Positions 23,655 through 34,799 of a stretch of DNA of 64,000 nt are shown here, one piece after another. Under the pieces are notes generated by a model. It saw only the letters and a program-made list of their open reading frames with translations, was not told where the DNA came from and did no database searches. A program made the translations under genes and the position numbers. The stretch's first letter is position 1, and every line of letters starts with the position of its first letter. The DNA comes from Tragulus kanchil (lineage: Eukaryota > Chordata > Mammalia > Artiodactyla > Tragulidae): NCBI GenBank assembly GCA_022376925.1, contig JAIOJX010000026.1, forward strand, positions 202,406,400 to 202,470,399. The letters are read 5' to 3'.

Positions 23655-23792
23655 ACTGGCCTTTCTTCTAATTCTCCTCCCCTCTCCTCCTCGTTCTCCC
23701 TCTTCTTTTAACTCCCACTTCTTCTCCTTCCTCTCTCCCTCCCACCTCGTCCTCCCATTTCTCCTCCTCCTTCTTCCTGTTCCTTGTGATTA
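23655..23792 (+). repeat. Polypyrimidine-rich tract
   Basis: About 140 bases dominated by CTCC/TTCT units on the plus strand. Confidence 0.8.
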
Positions 23793-24486
23793 ATTTGCTC
23801 ATTCAAATGTATTTACTAAGGACTGACTATCTGAGCACTCTTCAAGGTGCTAGAAACAATGTTAAGTCAAACCAGAGAAGTTCCAGGCAGAGCATTGTTT
23901 ATGTGAAGACCTAGGTGGGGGATTCTATCAGAGGCAGCATATAGGCTGTGCAGCTGGAGTAGAGAGCCTGAATGTAGGAGTAAGTTTGGAGAGTAAAAAA
24001 AAAAAAAAAAGCAATAGACCACACAGACCTCCTGAATGAGTTGTGTCATTATTCTGAGCACAAGAAACTCAGTTGATTGAACAGAGCTGCAGTTTTTCTC
24101 TCCCACGTTGGTGCTTCTACAGTGTCTAAAGTGTGAACTACACTTTTCATCTCCAACTCACAAGCATTATCTTGAGCACCAATTTCAAAAGCCCCTTCTT
24201 ACATGCCAAAGTTCTTCCTCTCCCTAAATCAGATGAACTTGTGTTGAAGCCATTTAGGTCCTTATCTCTTCCAAGTACGAGACCTCTAGGGTCTCATATG
24301 GTAGCTACTAACCCCATGGGGCTATCCCACACCTGAAATGTGACTGGTCTGAATTGAAATGTATTGTAAGTTGACATATATACCTGAGTTTAAAGACTTC
24401 TATGGAAAAAAATAAAGAATATAAAATACTTCATTGATACATTCTGAAATGATAATATTTGCTTATATTGGATTAAATAATTATAT
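23793..24486. other. Mostly single-copy sequence
   Basis: 23805-23890 resembles an old interspersed repeat ('atttactaaggactgactatc', 'agcactcttcaaggtgctag'). An A-run of about 18 lies at 23996-24013. No gene seen. Confidence 0.45.
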
Positions 24487-24682
24487 GTTCATGCTCAGTC
24501 ACTTTGGCCATGTCTGACTCTTTGCAACCTATGGACTGTAACCAGCCTACTTCTCTGTCTGTGGGATTCTCCAAGCAAGAATACTGGAGTGGGCTGCCAT
24601 GCTCTCCTCCAGGGGATCTTGCTGACCCAAGGATCGAACCCATTTCTCTTCTTTACCACTACTAGCATCACCTGGGAAGCCA
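24487..24682 (-). mobile_element. Bov-tA SINE
   Basis: Reverse strand: 'gctcagtcactttggccatg', AAGAATACTGGAGTGGGCTG, and head 'tcacctgggaagcc'. Some internal loss before the head. Confidence 0.93.
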
Positions 24683-24799
24683 AAAAATTATATGACTGAA
24701 ATTAATCTCCTCTTTCATTTGCTTTATTTAATACAGCTAGTGGGACATTTTAAATTACTGATACTTATGTGGTTCACATTATATTTCCAGTAAACAACA

Positions 24800-24910
24800 C
24801 TTCTCTAGACTGCATACTTCCTGAATAATGAATATTTATTCAATTATGCATTTGTTTATCCCCCAGAGAACATGCTAGCTTGAGCATAGTAAAGGTTCAG
24901 TAAACACTGT
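24800..24910 (+). mobile_element. L2 3' end fragment
   Basis: 'atgcatttgtttatccccca', then 'agcatagtaaaggttcagtaa', a recognisable decayed L2 tail. Confidence 0.6.
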
Positions 24911-25852
24911 TTAAATTCATTGCCATATTCGAAAGTGTTTTTAAAAAGGACTTTGCAATTTTAATACACTTGTCATTTTTAAAGATGTGTCGCCAAAACT
25001 CCACAGTGAAAATACTGGGTGGAGGAAGGGAACAGGCTTTTCCCCTTGGAAAAGCCCTGAGAAGGCTGATGGACAGAACATGTGGTCTGACCATGGCAAA
25101 CACAGTGGGCCGTGACGGATGACAGATGATTCAGAAGGTTGCTCTGTTTCCAAAACAAGAAACTTTATTGCAGTGTGTGGAAGGAGCATTAAGACAAGAG
25201 GATCCTTGTGGTTTCTCGCTGTATCTGTGGAAAAAATCTGCGGTTAAGGTTTAAATTAAACTGACATTAAAAGAGCCTTTGTAGTTACAGTGCGTATTTT
25301 AACATCTGTTGCTCTAGCTGTAGTTCACTGAGCATTGTGAGTGATGGTTTAGGAGTGATGGAACAAAATGTGGTTTCCTGCCTATGATTTTCTAGGGTTG
25401 GCTTGGTCTTCTTTAATGATGAGACATAGACCAATGAAAATTATTAAGCGCATGGAAAACAACAAAAAACAAAAAATAAAAATTATTAAGATTCCAAGCA
25501 CTTCCGGTATGAGAGGAAAGGTATTTAGGACTTCTCAGTAATTCACATCTGTAATTTTATGGATTCTTTTGTTTTGGCCAGTTTCAGGTTTAGAGCAATT
25601 TTCCTTATGGTTCATGGAGGCTCTCCCCTGGCAAGCCTGCATACACATTCTCTTCTTTGTTAAGGGACCTTTGAGGAGGGACCAAAGCATATTTTTCATC
25701 ATAAAATAGTTGGGAACACCTCTTAACCAATTTGAAAATACGATTGCAAGAATACTTTGTTTTATGCCCTGGATAAAATGCTTCATTTTACACTAGTTTT
25801 GGTTCAATCAATTGTAGCCAATGGGATGAAATCACATAATTGGATTTTCCTC
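24911..25852. other. Single-copy sequence
   Basis: No recognised repeat or gene. On the reverse strand GCAATAAAGTTTCTTG (near 25157-25172) contains a poly(A) signal, but no open frame or exon structure accompanies it. Confidence 0.45.
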
Positions 25853-26355
25853 AGAAGGAGCAGAGTTAAAAGGCATGAGATTAAAAAAAAGTTAATAGAG
25901 GAACATTGCTAAAAATACTTCCACCACTAGTGTTTTGGACTATACTTTTACCATGACATTATCAATTTTTCAACCTTTGACAATCTGATGGGTTAAAAAC
26001 AAATGGAGGGCTTCCCTGGTGGTCCAGTGGGTAAGGACACCGCCTTGCAGTGCAAGGGGCGCCGGTTCTATCCCTGGCCTGGGAAGATCCCACATGCTGC
26101 TGAGCGGCTGGACCGATGTGTCCAATTACCAAGCCGGAGCTCTGGCGCGCGTGCACCCAGAGCCGGCGCTCTGCAGCGACAGGCGCCACTGTGATGGGAG
26201 GCCCACAGGAGCCAAGGAACAAAGACGGATGAAAATAGAGAAATGAAAGACCAATAGAAGTGGCCTGCCCGCTCCCCTCCCTCCCCAACCCGACCCCCGC
26301 CCAAAATAAATAAATAAATAAATAAATCTTTAAAAAAAAAAAAGAAGGAGTAGAG
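25853..26355 (+). mobile_element. Retroposed unit: SINE plus 142 bp of 5' flank, with target-site duplications
   Basis: The unit between matching 13-base repeats (AGAAGGAGCAGAG at 25853-25865, AGAAGGAGTAGAG at 26343-26355) holds about 142 bases of non-SINE sequence (25866-26007) and then a CHR SINE (26008-26342). The non-SINE part matches, in reverse complement, the sequence immediately upstream of the CHR SINE at 62414-62738 (62739-62880), about 95% identical by eye. Homology to that locus starts at AGTTAAAAGG, at the left repeat, and runs to the SINE tail. I infer that a transcript beginning upstream of a genomic SINE was reverse transcribed and inserted here: a 5' transduction. Confidence 0.8.
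26008..26342 (+). mobile_element. CHR-type SINE (carries transduced 5' flank)
   Basis: Full-length: GGGCTTCCCTGGTGGTCCAG head, box B with one change (GGTTCTATCCC), body, AAATAAATAAATAAAT, and an A-tail. It has no target-site duplication directly at its own 5' end. The duplication is 142 bases further upstream. Confidence 0.95.
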
Positions 26356-26599
26356 GGTGTGACTGAAGCCCAGAACTAATAAACAGCTCTTTAATAGATT
26401 ATCATATGTATTTGTGTGAATATTATTTCTATTTATTTTCAATAAATTTGAATAAGCTCAAAGAACTCTTGCTGAAATAATTTAATTATGCCAAGCATAC
26501 CATATATGACAAGTGCTAGGTGTCTGTGTATATGTGTTGTGATGGTCTAGCATATTCTGTGGAGAGGCAGCAACAGGGAGTTGATAAGATTCTGAAAAA

Positions 26600-26795
26600 C
26601 GTTAGATCAGGATTCTGTATCTTACTTGCTGTGTGACTTTAGACAAGTCAAGTGCCTTCTCTGAGCCTTAGTGATTTTTTTCTTTTTTAAATATAAAATA
26701 GTGCTGATGTTAGCCTCCTGGGAGTGTTAGGTATAAGAAGTGATAACTGCACAGTGCCTGGGACACAATAGTTCTCCAGTAATAGAAAACTGTGT
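26600..26795 (+). mobile_element. MIR SINE
   Basis: Plus-strand core: 'cttgctgtgtgactttagac', 'cttctctgagccttagtga' and 'gcacagtgcctgggacaca'. Confidence 0.88.
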
Positions 26796-28169
26796 TTAGT
26801 GTATTGAGACATTACTAATGGAATCATGGGTAGAAATTTGGCATTATCTTTACTGAAATAAAGTTCTTTTTTTGCTGAATGCTAAATGTTTAAGAATCTA
26901 GAATGGAGAAGAAACATCAAACTCAGGTTCCATAACCTTAGATATTACCTCACTCATAAACCTTGATATTTTACATAGTCATTGGTAATACATGGCATGA
27001 AAAATTCAATGAAAACAAACAAAACAATGTCTCAGCCAATCATTTGAATTTCCATGTATTTGGTGCCATTTTTCCCTCTAGTCTCTGAGAGGAAAGCAAG
27101 AAATTCTATGAAAATTGACTTTAGAAAGAACAGTTAATATTCTTCTGCTTGCTCATTTAAATGCAGTTTCCGAATAGTTATTTAATCACTATTCTGAGAT
27201 GATGCTTTTTTACCAAACTACTATATGTAGAATTCTGAAATAAGGTCTGAAAACCTAGGTTAACTAGAAATGTAAGATCAGTTGAATTGAACTTTAGAAT
27301 AACTTCAGATTCCAAATGAATGAATTTTTCTTCTAGTCAAGGACTAAAAATACTTTTTTTCACTACATGCAAGATCTGGACATTTTTAAATGTATCTGTT
27401 AAAAATGTCTTCATTTCCAGGAAAATGAGAGAGAACAAATAATTAAGAGCACCATGGAGATTTTAGAAGCTTAAAAAAAGTAGCAAAAATGTATATTCAA
27501 TTCTAAGATTTATGATTTCTCTTCCAATCAATGTAAAATGATACCCTGTTTAGAAATTCCTTTTAAAACTATCTCAAAGTCTACAGTCTATTAAATGAGC
27601 ATAATTATATATAATTTAATGAAATAAAAGAGAACAGAAACAAGATTATGTTAACCACTATCAGAATACCTACAATATCCTTCTAGATAAATAGATACGG
27701 AGACTTTAAGCAGGCATAATTTCTGTCTAACAGCTAATGATCAGAGTTAAGAGGTGTCTCATTTTAAATGAGAAAATCCATTATATTCTTCTCCAGTGGT
27801 AAGGGATGATGATTATATTATAATTATATTCTATATTGGTTCCATATTTCAGCTAAAGTTGCTGAAGAGTATAAAAATAATTACAGCCAGTCCTTCTATG
27901 AAGTGTACATCAGGGAATGCAGAATTCAAGAGAGAAGTCCTTCATGAGAATAGCTTCCATGATGGCCCCAAAGCTGGGTACACAGGGCACATTTTAAATA
28001 TGTATTCTTCAGGCAGTGTTGGCTGATTTCTAAGCCATCTCCAAGCTTTGAAGTTATTTTCATAAGATTCCCTCAATAGTTATGAGAGATCTGAAGATTC
28101 AGAGAGTAGCATTAGGCATTACAACATTATAACGTCATTTGTGCATTTCAAAATTAGCTTTCTAAAAAC
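26796..28169. other. Single-copy AT-rich sequence
   Basis: No recognised repeat. The open frame at 27796-28026 (76 codons) has no splice signals or recognisable domain. Confidence 0.5.
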
Positions 28170-28734
28170 TTCTGGATTCTGTGCTTATCTATATAGTATA
28201 GAATTTGTTTTTCTGGCTACACTCTCTTGGGAAAATTAGTGAAAATTGTACATTCGTAAAGCTGTTTGACTGAGAGATGCCACCTAGTTTGGTAAGAAAA
28301 ACCCTGTTGTTCAAGTTTATAAGCTTGCTAATCTTTTCCAAGTTCTGATCTGTTACAGAATGGTTGGACAACTTCAGAAAAACATCAGTTTTATATTCTG
28401 CAAAATGAGAACCATGTGAGAAGCTTTACTCAGTAGAGGAATATGCAGCGAGGAGATTTGAGCTTAATACAATGGTCCTCAAATTAGAAATATTATTTAA
28501 TGAACCACAGCAATGTCCAGAAAGAACAGTTACAAGGCCAAATAAAATTTCAAAACGTAATAAAAGAGCTGTAAGGAAGGGAATCATTTAATGCCTGGAA
28601 AAAGAAAAAAGCCTCAACTGGGCACTTCATCAAATGAAAAACGGGTGAGGTTTCTTTCCTGATGCACACTCTGACAGACAACTACCTTCTTTAAGAGAAA
28701 GCCTTGTTTAATTTCTAATATATAGAAAGTCCTG

Positions 28735-28904
28735 GGCTTCCCAGGTGGTGCGCTGGTAAAGAATCCTCCTACCAATGCATGAAACGTGGGTTTGATCCCC
28801 GGGTCAGGAAGATCCCGTTGAGTAGGAAATGACAACTCACTCCAGTATTCTTGCCTGGAAAAATCCTATGGACATGGGAGCCTGGAAGTCTGCAGTCCTT
28901 GGGG
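28735..28904 (+). mobile_element. Bov-tA SINE, 3' truncated
   Basis: Begins GGGCTTCCCAGGTGGTGCG, has box B GGGTTTGATCCCC and CCAGTATTCTTGCCTGGA, and stops at 'cagtccttggggtc' without the normal 3' end. One arm of an inverted repeat starts immediately after. Confidence 0.92.
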
Positions 28905-29154
28905 TCATTCAATCAGTTGAAAGGCCATAAGAGCAAAATTGTGATTTTCCTCAGAAAGAACTTCTGCCTCAATATTCTCCTGTGAAACAAACCTAGATAA
29001 AGAAAGTTATTTAAATGAATTGGCTCATATAATTTTGGAAATAGCAGGTCTGAAATGCACAGGCAGGCTGGAAGGTTGATGTAATATTGAGGCAGAAGTT
29101 CTTTCTGAGGAAAATCACAGTTTTGCTCTTATGGCCTTTCAACTGATTGAATGA
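28905..29154. repeat. 72-bp inverted repeat with 106-bp spacer
   Basis: Arms 28905-28976 and 29083-29154 are reverse complements over 72 bases with one mismatch (T at 28940 against a C/G position in the other arm). The right arm is part of a longer old interspersed repeat ('ggcctttcaactgattgaatg'). The left arm is inserted in reverse directly after a truncated SINE. Confidence 0.92.
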
Positions 29155-29820
29155 GGCACCCAGACTATCAAAGATAAACTCTTCTAATTAAAGTCAACTA
29201 ATAGTACATATTGATAATGCCCACAAAATCCCTCTACAGCAACACACAGTTCTGGCTAGAATTCTAGTGCTTATCTATATAGTATAGAATTTGTTTTTCT
29301 GGCTACACTCTCTTGGGAAAATTAGTGAAAATTGTACATTCGTAAAGCTGTTTGACTGAGAGATGCCACCTAGTTTGGTAAGAAAAACCCTGTTGTTCAA
29401 GTTTATAAGCTTGCTAATCTTTTCCAAGTTCTGATCTGTTACAGAATGGTTGGACAACTTCAGAAAAACATCAGTTTTATATTCTGCAAAATGAGAACCA
29501 TGTGAGAAGCTTTACTCAGTAGAGGAATATGCAGCGAGGAGATTTGAGCTTAATACAATGGTCCTCAAATTAGAAATATTATTTAATGAACCACAGCAAT
29601 GTCCAGAAAGAACAGTTACAAGGCCAAATAAAATTTCAAAACGTAATAAAAGAGCTGTAAGGAAGGGAATCATTTAATGCCTGGAAAAAGAAAAAAGCCT
29701 CAACTGGGCACTTCATCAAATGAAAAACGGGTGAGGTTTCTTTCCTGATGCACACTCTGACAGACAACTACCTTCTTTAAGAGAAAGCCTTGTTTAATTT
29801 CTAATATATAGAAAGTCCTG

Positions 29821-29990
29821 GGCTTCCCAGGTGGTGCGCTGGTAAAGAATCCTCCTACCAATGCATGAAACGTGGGTTTGATCCCTGGGTCAGGAAGACC
29901 CCCTTGAGGAGGAAATGACAACTCACTCCAGTATTCTTGCCTGGAAAAATCCTATGGACATGGGAGCCTGGAAGTCTGCAGTCCTTGGGG
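29821..29990 (+). mobile_element. Bov-tA SINE, 3' truncated, duplicate
   Basis: Duplicate of 28735-28904 with four substitutions, for example CCTGGGTC against CCCGGGTC in box B. Confidence 0.92.
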
Positions 29991-30240
29991 TCATTCAATC
30001 AGTTGAAAGGCCATAAGAGCAAAATTGTGATTTTCCTCAGAAAGAACTTCTGCCTCAATATTCTCCTGTGAAACAAACCTAGATAAAGAAAGTTATTTAA
30101 ATGAATTGGCTCATATAATTTTGGAAATAGCAGGTCTGAAATGCACAGGCAGGCTGGAAGGTTGATGTAATATTGAGGCAGAAGTTCTTTCTGAGGAAAA
30201 TCACAGTTTTGCTCTTATGGCCTTTCAACTGATTGAATGA
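29991..30240. repeat. 72-bp inverted repeat, duplicate copy
   Basis: Arms 29991-30062 and 30169-30240. Same single mismatch as in the first copy. Confidence 0.92.
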
Positions 30241-30363
30241 GGCACCCAGACTATCAAAGATAAACTCTTCTAATTAAAGTCAACTAATAGTACATATTGA
30301 TAATGCCCACAAAATCCCTCTACAGCAACACACAGATTTGTGCTTAGTTTAAAACCAGATACT

Positions 30364-30500
30364 AAGACCCTCTGGAGAAGGACATGACAACCCAGTCCAA
30401 TGTTCTTGCCTGGAAAACCCCATGGAGTAGCTGGTGGGATCAGTCCCTGGGGTCACAAAGAGTCAGACATAACTTAGCAACTGAGCATGCCTAGCCTAGC
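30364..30500 (+). mobile_element. Bov-tA SINE, 3' portion
   Basis: 'tctggagaaggacatgacaa', 'gttcttgcctggaaaacccc' and 'gtcacaaagagtcagacata'. The tRNA head is missing. Confidence 0.9.
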
Positions 30501-30616
30501 CAAGTTGACACATGTAACTAACCAGCACAATCTCCTTCTCATTAGTGTGTTACCTCCTTTGTTCAGGTCTCAGTATTTCTACTGACATAGTTTCATTCCA
30601 ATAAGTCCAGAAGATG

Positions 30617-31250
30617 AATCATTATTCAGTCACTCAGTCGTGTTTGACTCTTTGCCTCCCACATGGACTGCAGCACACTAGGCTTCTCTGTCCTTCAGTA
30701 CTCTCAAAGGTTGCTCAAACTTATGTTCATTGAGTTGGTGATGTTGTCCGACCATCTCATCCTCTGTCACTCCCTTCTCCTCCTGCCCTCAATCTTTCCT
30801 AATATCAGGGTCTTTTCCAATAAGTCAGCTCTTTGCATCCGGTGGCCAAAGTATTCGATCTTCAGCATTAGTCCTTCCAGTGAATATTAAGGACTGATTT
30901 CTTTAGAATTGACTGATTGATCTCTGCAGTTCAAGGGACTCTCAAGAGTCTTCTCCAGCACCACAATTTGAAAGCATCAATTCAGTCTACGACTATACCA
31001 CCCTGAACGTACCTGATCTCATCTGAAAGCATCAATTCTTTGTTGCACAGCCTTTTTTTATGGTCCAAACCTCACTTCTATACATGACTACTGGAAAAAC
31101 CATAGCTTTGATTATGCAGATCTTTGTCAGCAAAGTGATGTCTCTGCTTTTTAATACACTGTCCACAAAATGATGTCTCTGTTTTTTCTTAACACACTGT
31201 CTAGGTTTGTCAGGGAAAACATAGCTTTCCTTCCAAGCTGCAAGTGTGAA
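30617..31250 (-). mobile_element. BovB (RTE) LINE fragment
   Basis: Reverse-strand BovB: 'actcagtcgtgtttgactct', 'gttggtgatgttgtccgacc', 'tgcatccggtggccaaagta' and 'tatggtccaaacctcacttc' are typical of its antisense. It is interrupted by a 5S rRNA-derived insert (30985-31024) and contains a short internal repeat (TGATGTCTCTG at 31137 and 31171). Confidence 0.92.
30970..31038 (+). pseudogene. Truncated 5S rRNA retropseudogene with target-site duplications
   Basis: 30985-31025 matches about the first 41 bases of mammalian 5S rRNA (ATACCACCCTGAACG intact; about six differences, all transitions). It is flanked by exact GAAAGCATCAATTC repeats (30970-30983 and 31025-31038). Intact BovB has one GAAAGCATCAATTCTTTG here, so the insertion is unambiguous. 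It lacks the 3' two-thirds of 5S and has no A-tail, which fits the known class of tailless retropseudogenes. It cannot be a working 5S gene. Confidence 0.88.
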
Positions 31251-31443
31251 GATGAATTAGGCAATTTCTATAAGATTTGGTGCGAACTAAACTCTTTAGG
31301 ACTTCTTCTACCTGAACTGCTTTTAAGCCAGTCTTATGCCTTTCAATTGGGGAAAAAAAACAACTAATAGTACATATTGATAATGCCCACAAAATCCCTC
31401 TACAGCAACACACAGATTTGTGCTTAGTTTAAAACCAGATACT

Positions 31444-31580
31444 AAGACCCTCTGGAGAAGGACATGACAACCCAGTCCAATGTTCTTGCCTGGAAAACCC
31501 CATGGAGTAGCTGGTGGGATCAGTCCCTGGGGTCACAAAGAGTCAGACATAACTTAGCAACTGAGCATGCCTAGCCTAGC
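31444..31580 (+). mobile_element. Bov-tA SINE 3' portion, duplicate
   Basis: Duplicate of 30364-30500. Confidence 0.9.
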
Positions 31581-31696
31581 CAAGTTGACACATGTAACTA
31601 ACCAGCACAATCTCCTTCTCATTAGTGTGTTACCTCCTTTGTTCAGGTCTCAGTATTTCTACTGACATAGTTTCATTCCAATAAGTCCAGAAGATG

Positions 31697-32330
31697 AATC
31701 ATTATTCAGTCACTCAGTCGTGTTTGACTCTTTGCCTCCCACATGGACTGCAGCACACTAGGCTTCTCTGTCCTTCAGTACTCTCAAAGGTTGCTCAAAC
31801 TTATGTTCATTGAGTTGGTGATGTTGTCCGACCATCTCATCCTCTGTCACTCCCTTCTCCTCCTGCCCTCAATCTTTCCTAATATCAGGGTCTTTTCCAA
31901 TAAGTCAGCTCTTTGCATCCGGTGGCCAAAGTATTCGATCTTCAGCATTAGTCCTTCCAGTGAATATTAAGGACTGATTTCTTTAGAATTGACTGATTGA
32001 TCTCTGCAGTTCAAGGGACTCTCAAGAGTCTTCTCCAGCACCACAATTTGAAAGCATCAATTCAGTCTACGACTATACCACCCTGAACGTACCTGATCTC
32101 ATCTGAAAGCATCAATTCTTTGTTGCACAGCCTTTTTTTATGGTCCAAACCTCACTTCTATACATGACTACTGGAAAAACCATAGCTTTGATTATGCAGA
32201 TCTTTGTCAGCAAAGTGATGTCTCTGCTTTTTAATACACTGTCCACAAAATGATGTCTCTGTTTTTTCTTAACACACTGTCTAGGTTTGTCAGGGAAAAC
32301 ATAGCTTTCCTTCCAAGCTGCAAGTGTGAA
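31697..32330 (-). mobile_element. BovB LINE fragment, duplicate
   Basis: Duplicate of 30617-31250, including the 5S insert. Confidence 0.92.
32050..32118 (+). pseudogene. Truncated 5S rRNA retropseudogene, duplicate
   Basis: Duplicate of 30970-31038; no difference seen. Confidence 0.88.
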
Positions 32331-32417
32331 GATGAATTAGGCAATTTCTATAAGATTTGGTGCGAACTAAACTCTTTAGGACTTCTTCTACCTGAACTGC
32401 TTTTAAGCCAGTCTTAT

Positions 32418-34146
32418 TTCACGATTAGAAGGAACATGGTAAATTGACCTGTCGTAGCTCAATTGTAAAAAAGCCCAAATACATATTTATTAACATTTGA
32501 GAGACTTCCTCAGTACAAGTTATATGTAGGATTATAGTATGTCATAATTGAACAAGGTCATAAACATCTGGACTTCCTTCTACCCCATCTTACCAAATGC
32601 ATTCAACTTTCTTTGAAGTGACTCTAACAACTTCCTATCTCTTCTGAGAGCCAGTTTCATCTTTGGAAAGTTACCTGTGAATAATTACAAAATTAATTAT
32701 CCTTCTATATGTATACTTATTTCACATACCCACAGAGGGCTCACAAGCCTTCCTGTTATTAACATTTGTCTTCTAATTCTCACAACTTTTCAGTTAAATA
32801 TGATCATGACTTCTTAATGGATGAGAAAATACTCAAAAGTTTAAATTAGCTGCTCAAAAATCACACCTCTAATAAGTTCAAGAAGCAATACTTGAAATCA
32901 GAGTTTCTAAACAGTACTAAGATAGTGAGATAAACATCAGCGCAGATAAAAGCTAGAACTGTGAATGGATAGGTGCATGAAAAAAAAATAGATAAGGGCC
33001 ATAAAACTATGATATGGTCTAGATTCAAGGAAGCTGGAACAGAAAATGAGACTGTGCAATTTCCAAAGATTGGGTCTGCCACTGCATTCAGGCCCTATGG
33101 GGTAACAGAGAGTTAATTAGCAACTAATACAGCAAGTATTTGCTGAATTTGATCTGTGCAAAACACTGGGAGTGAAAAGTGAAACAAGGATGTCTAAAGT
33201 GAAATCTTTATTCTTAAAAATTCACCTTCTAGTAAAGGACAGAAGTTAAGAAGTTAAATTGCCACTATAAGGCATCTATTCATCCCACTACCCATCTCTT
33301 CATCTACAGATATTTAGGAATTTCTATGTGCTCTCCAGACAGTCATGAATAAGATATAGGTACTAAAATGATAATAGGAAGTATCCACTGCAGCGTAGGC
33401 ACGTCTTTCTGCAGAGAAAGGCCTCTGGGAGACTGAATGAGACTAGGAGAAACTCATCACCCAGGAGAGCAAAATGATGAGGAACAGAGTTGAGGATTCC
33501 TAGGTAAATGAACCAAGCAGGTGAAACCCACACCTTTTTGTGGTAGCTCTTAGGTATTTCTGGAGGAAACTGATTAGGCAGGAAACAGATATGATGAGAG
33601 CACTGATTTTTCAAGATAGTGATAAGTAAAAATATTGAAGCCTGATAAAGTCAAACAGGCAAAATTACTACTCATGGATAGAAAGTACTTGGTCATGAAA
33701 TTATAAATAAATCATTGATCACTCACTAAGTCAAGTAAATGTTGAAATCAAAGAAATGCTGTGAAATCATTGGTCCAAGGACATTATAGAAATTTTATAG
33801 TAGCTCCCAAGGTCTCATACAGACTTTTAGAAAAAAATAGCAATGATATTGGCAAAGAACTTAGTCTTACAGACTGAGACCTCAGGGGAATTCTCAGAGT
33901 ATAAATGAAGTCCTCTTATTTTGTATACACATGATGACTTATTCTCTCCTAACCCTTCTAGCATGACATTATGGTGAGAAATTCTTCTATATTTCTCATA
34001 ATCCCAGGAGAAGAATATACCTCATGGCAATTATCCATGAAAATAAATACTAGCTGGGATCTTTAGAGTATGTGAATCATGGTGCCATACAATGTATTGA
34101 TTCACATGAGAAGTTTGAAGTGAAAATGTGGGGTTCAAGGAGGAAG
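32418..34146. other. Mostly single-copy sequence
   Basis: 32740-32880 has weak reverse-strand MIR likeness ('taattctcacaacttttcag', 'aatggatgagaaaatactca'). 33110-33240 resembles an unassigned old repeat. Open frames at 32861-33082 and 33363-33614 show no coding signs. Confidence 0.45.
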
Positions 34147-34158
34147 CTATTTCATGGA

Positions 34159-34332
34159 AATTTTTTTTTTTTTTTTTAATATTTACTTATTTGGCTGCAC
34201 AGAGTCTTAGTTGAGGCATGCAAGCTTAGTCAGCTTATGGTATGTGGAATCTTAGTTCCCCGACCAGGGATCGAACCTGTATCCCCTGGATTGGAAGGCA
34301 GATTCTCAACCACTGGACCGCCAGGAAAGTCT
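34159..34332 (-). mobile_element. Short CHR-type SINE with target-site duplications
   Basis: T-run, 'tatttggctgcacagagtct', box B reverse GGGATCGAACC, and end 'accgccaggaaagtct'. Target-site duplication CTATTTCATGGA (34147-34158) and CTATTTCAAGGA (34333-34344). Confidence 0.92.
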
Positions 34333-34525
34333 CTATTTCAAGGAGTGTTGATGAGCCTTCATGAAGATGGTTTTAGAGCCAGGTTTTCAAGTTTGAGTAA
34401 GACTTAACCCAGCAAAGCTGAGATGAGATAAAGAATAGAAGTCATTCCTATTGACAAGAACATATGAAAATCCAGAAGTTCAATGGTCAAAAAATGAAGG
34501 AGTTGTTAGGGAAAAAGCACAAACA

Positions 34526-34790
34526 GGGCTTCCTGAGTGGTCCAGTGGGTAAGGACACTGCCTTGCAGTGCAAGGGGCACCGGTTTGATCCTTGGCCTGG
34601 GAAGATCCCATGTGCCCGCAAAGCGGCTGGACCTATGTGTCCAACTACCAAGCTGGAGCTCTGGAGTACATGAGCCCAGAGCCAGTGCTCTGTAGTGACG
34701 GAGGCCACTGCTATGGGAGGCCCACACAGGCCAAAGAACAAAGATGGATGAAAATAGATAGATGAAAGACCAATAGAAGTGCCCTTTCCA
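34526..34790 (+). mobile_element. CHR-type SINE (tail lost)
   Basis: Head GGGCTTCCTGAGTGGTCCAG, box B GGTTTGATCC, body to 'gaccaatagaagtgccc'. The G-rich segment and TAAATAAA tail are absent. Confidence 0.93.
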
Positions 34791-34799
34791 AAAAAACTA

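Larger units (their letters stand above)
28170..30335. repeat. Tandem duplication 9 (28170-29249 and 29250-30335)
   Basis: Exact head-to-tail junction at 29249/29250, offset 1086. Copy 2 begins with a 6-base longer, altered version of the first 10-15 bases. The Bov-tA SINE inside differs at four positions near 28797-28827 versus 29883-29913. The unit includes a near-perfect inverted repeat present identically in both copies. Confidence 0.95.
30281..32417. repeat. Tandem duplication 10 (30281-31337 and 31361-32417)
   Basis: Constant offset 1080. No internal difference was noticed over about 1057 bases. 31338-31360 between the copies (GCCTTTCAATTGGGGAAAAA) is a garbled version of the sequence upstream of copy 1 (30258-30280). 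The start overlaps the end of duplication 9, so 30281-30335 occurs three times. Confidence 0.95.

Noticed and set aside
25157..25172. Reverse-strand polyadenylation signal of a gene
   Set aside because: Isolated AATAAA with no open frame or splice sites upstream on that strand.
26008..26080. tRNA genes at SINE heads
   Set aside because: Box A/B-like sequences belong to CHR and Bov-tA tRNA-derived SINEs; no intact cloverleaf was seen.
30985..31025. Functional 5S rRNA gene
   Set aside because: Only about 41 of roughly 120 bases are present, with several transitions and no internal promoter box C or terminator.
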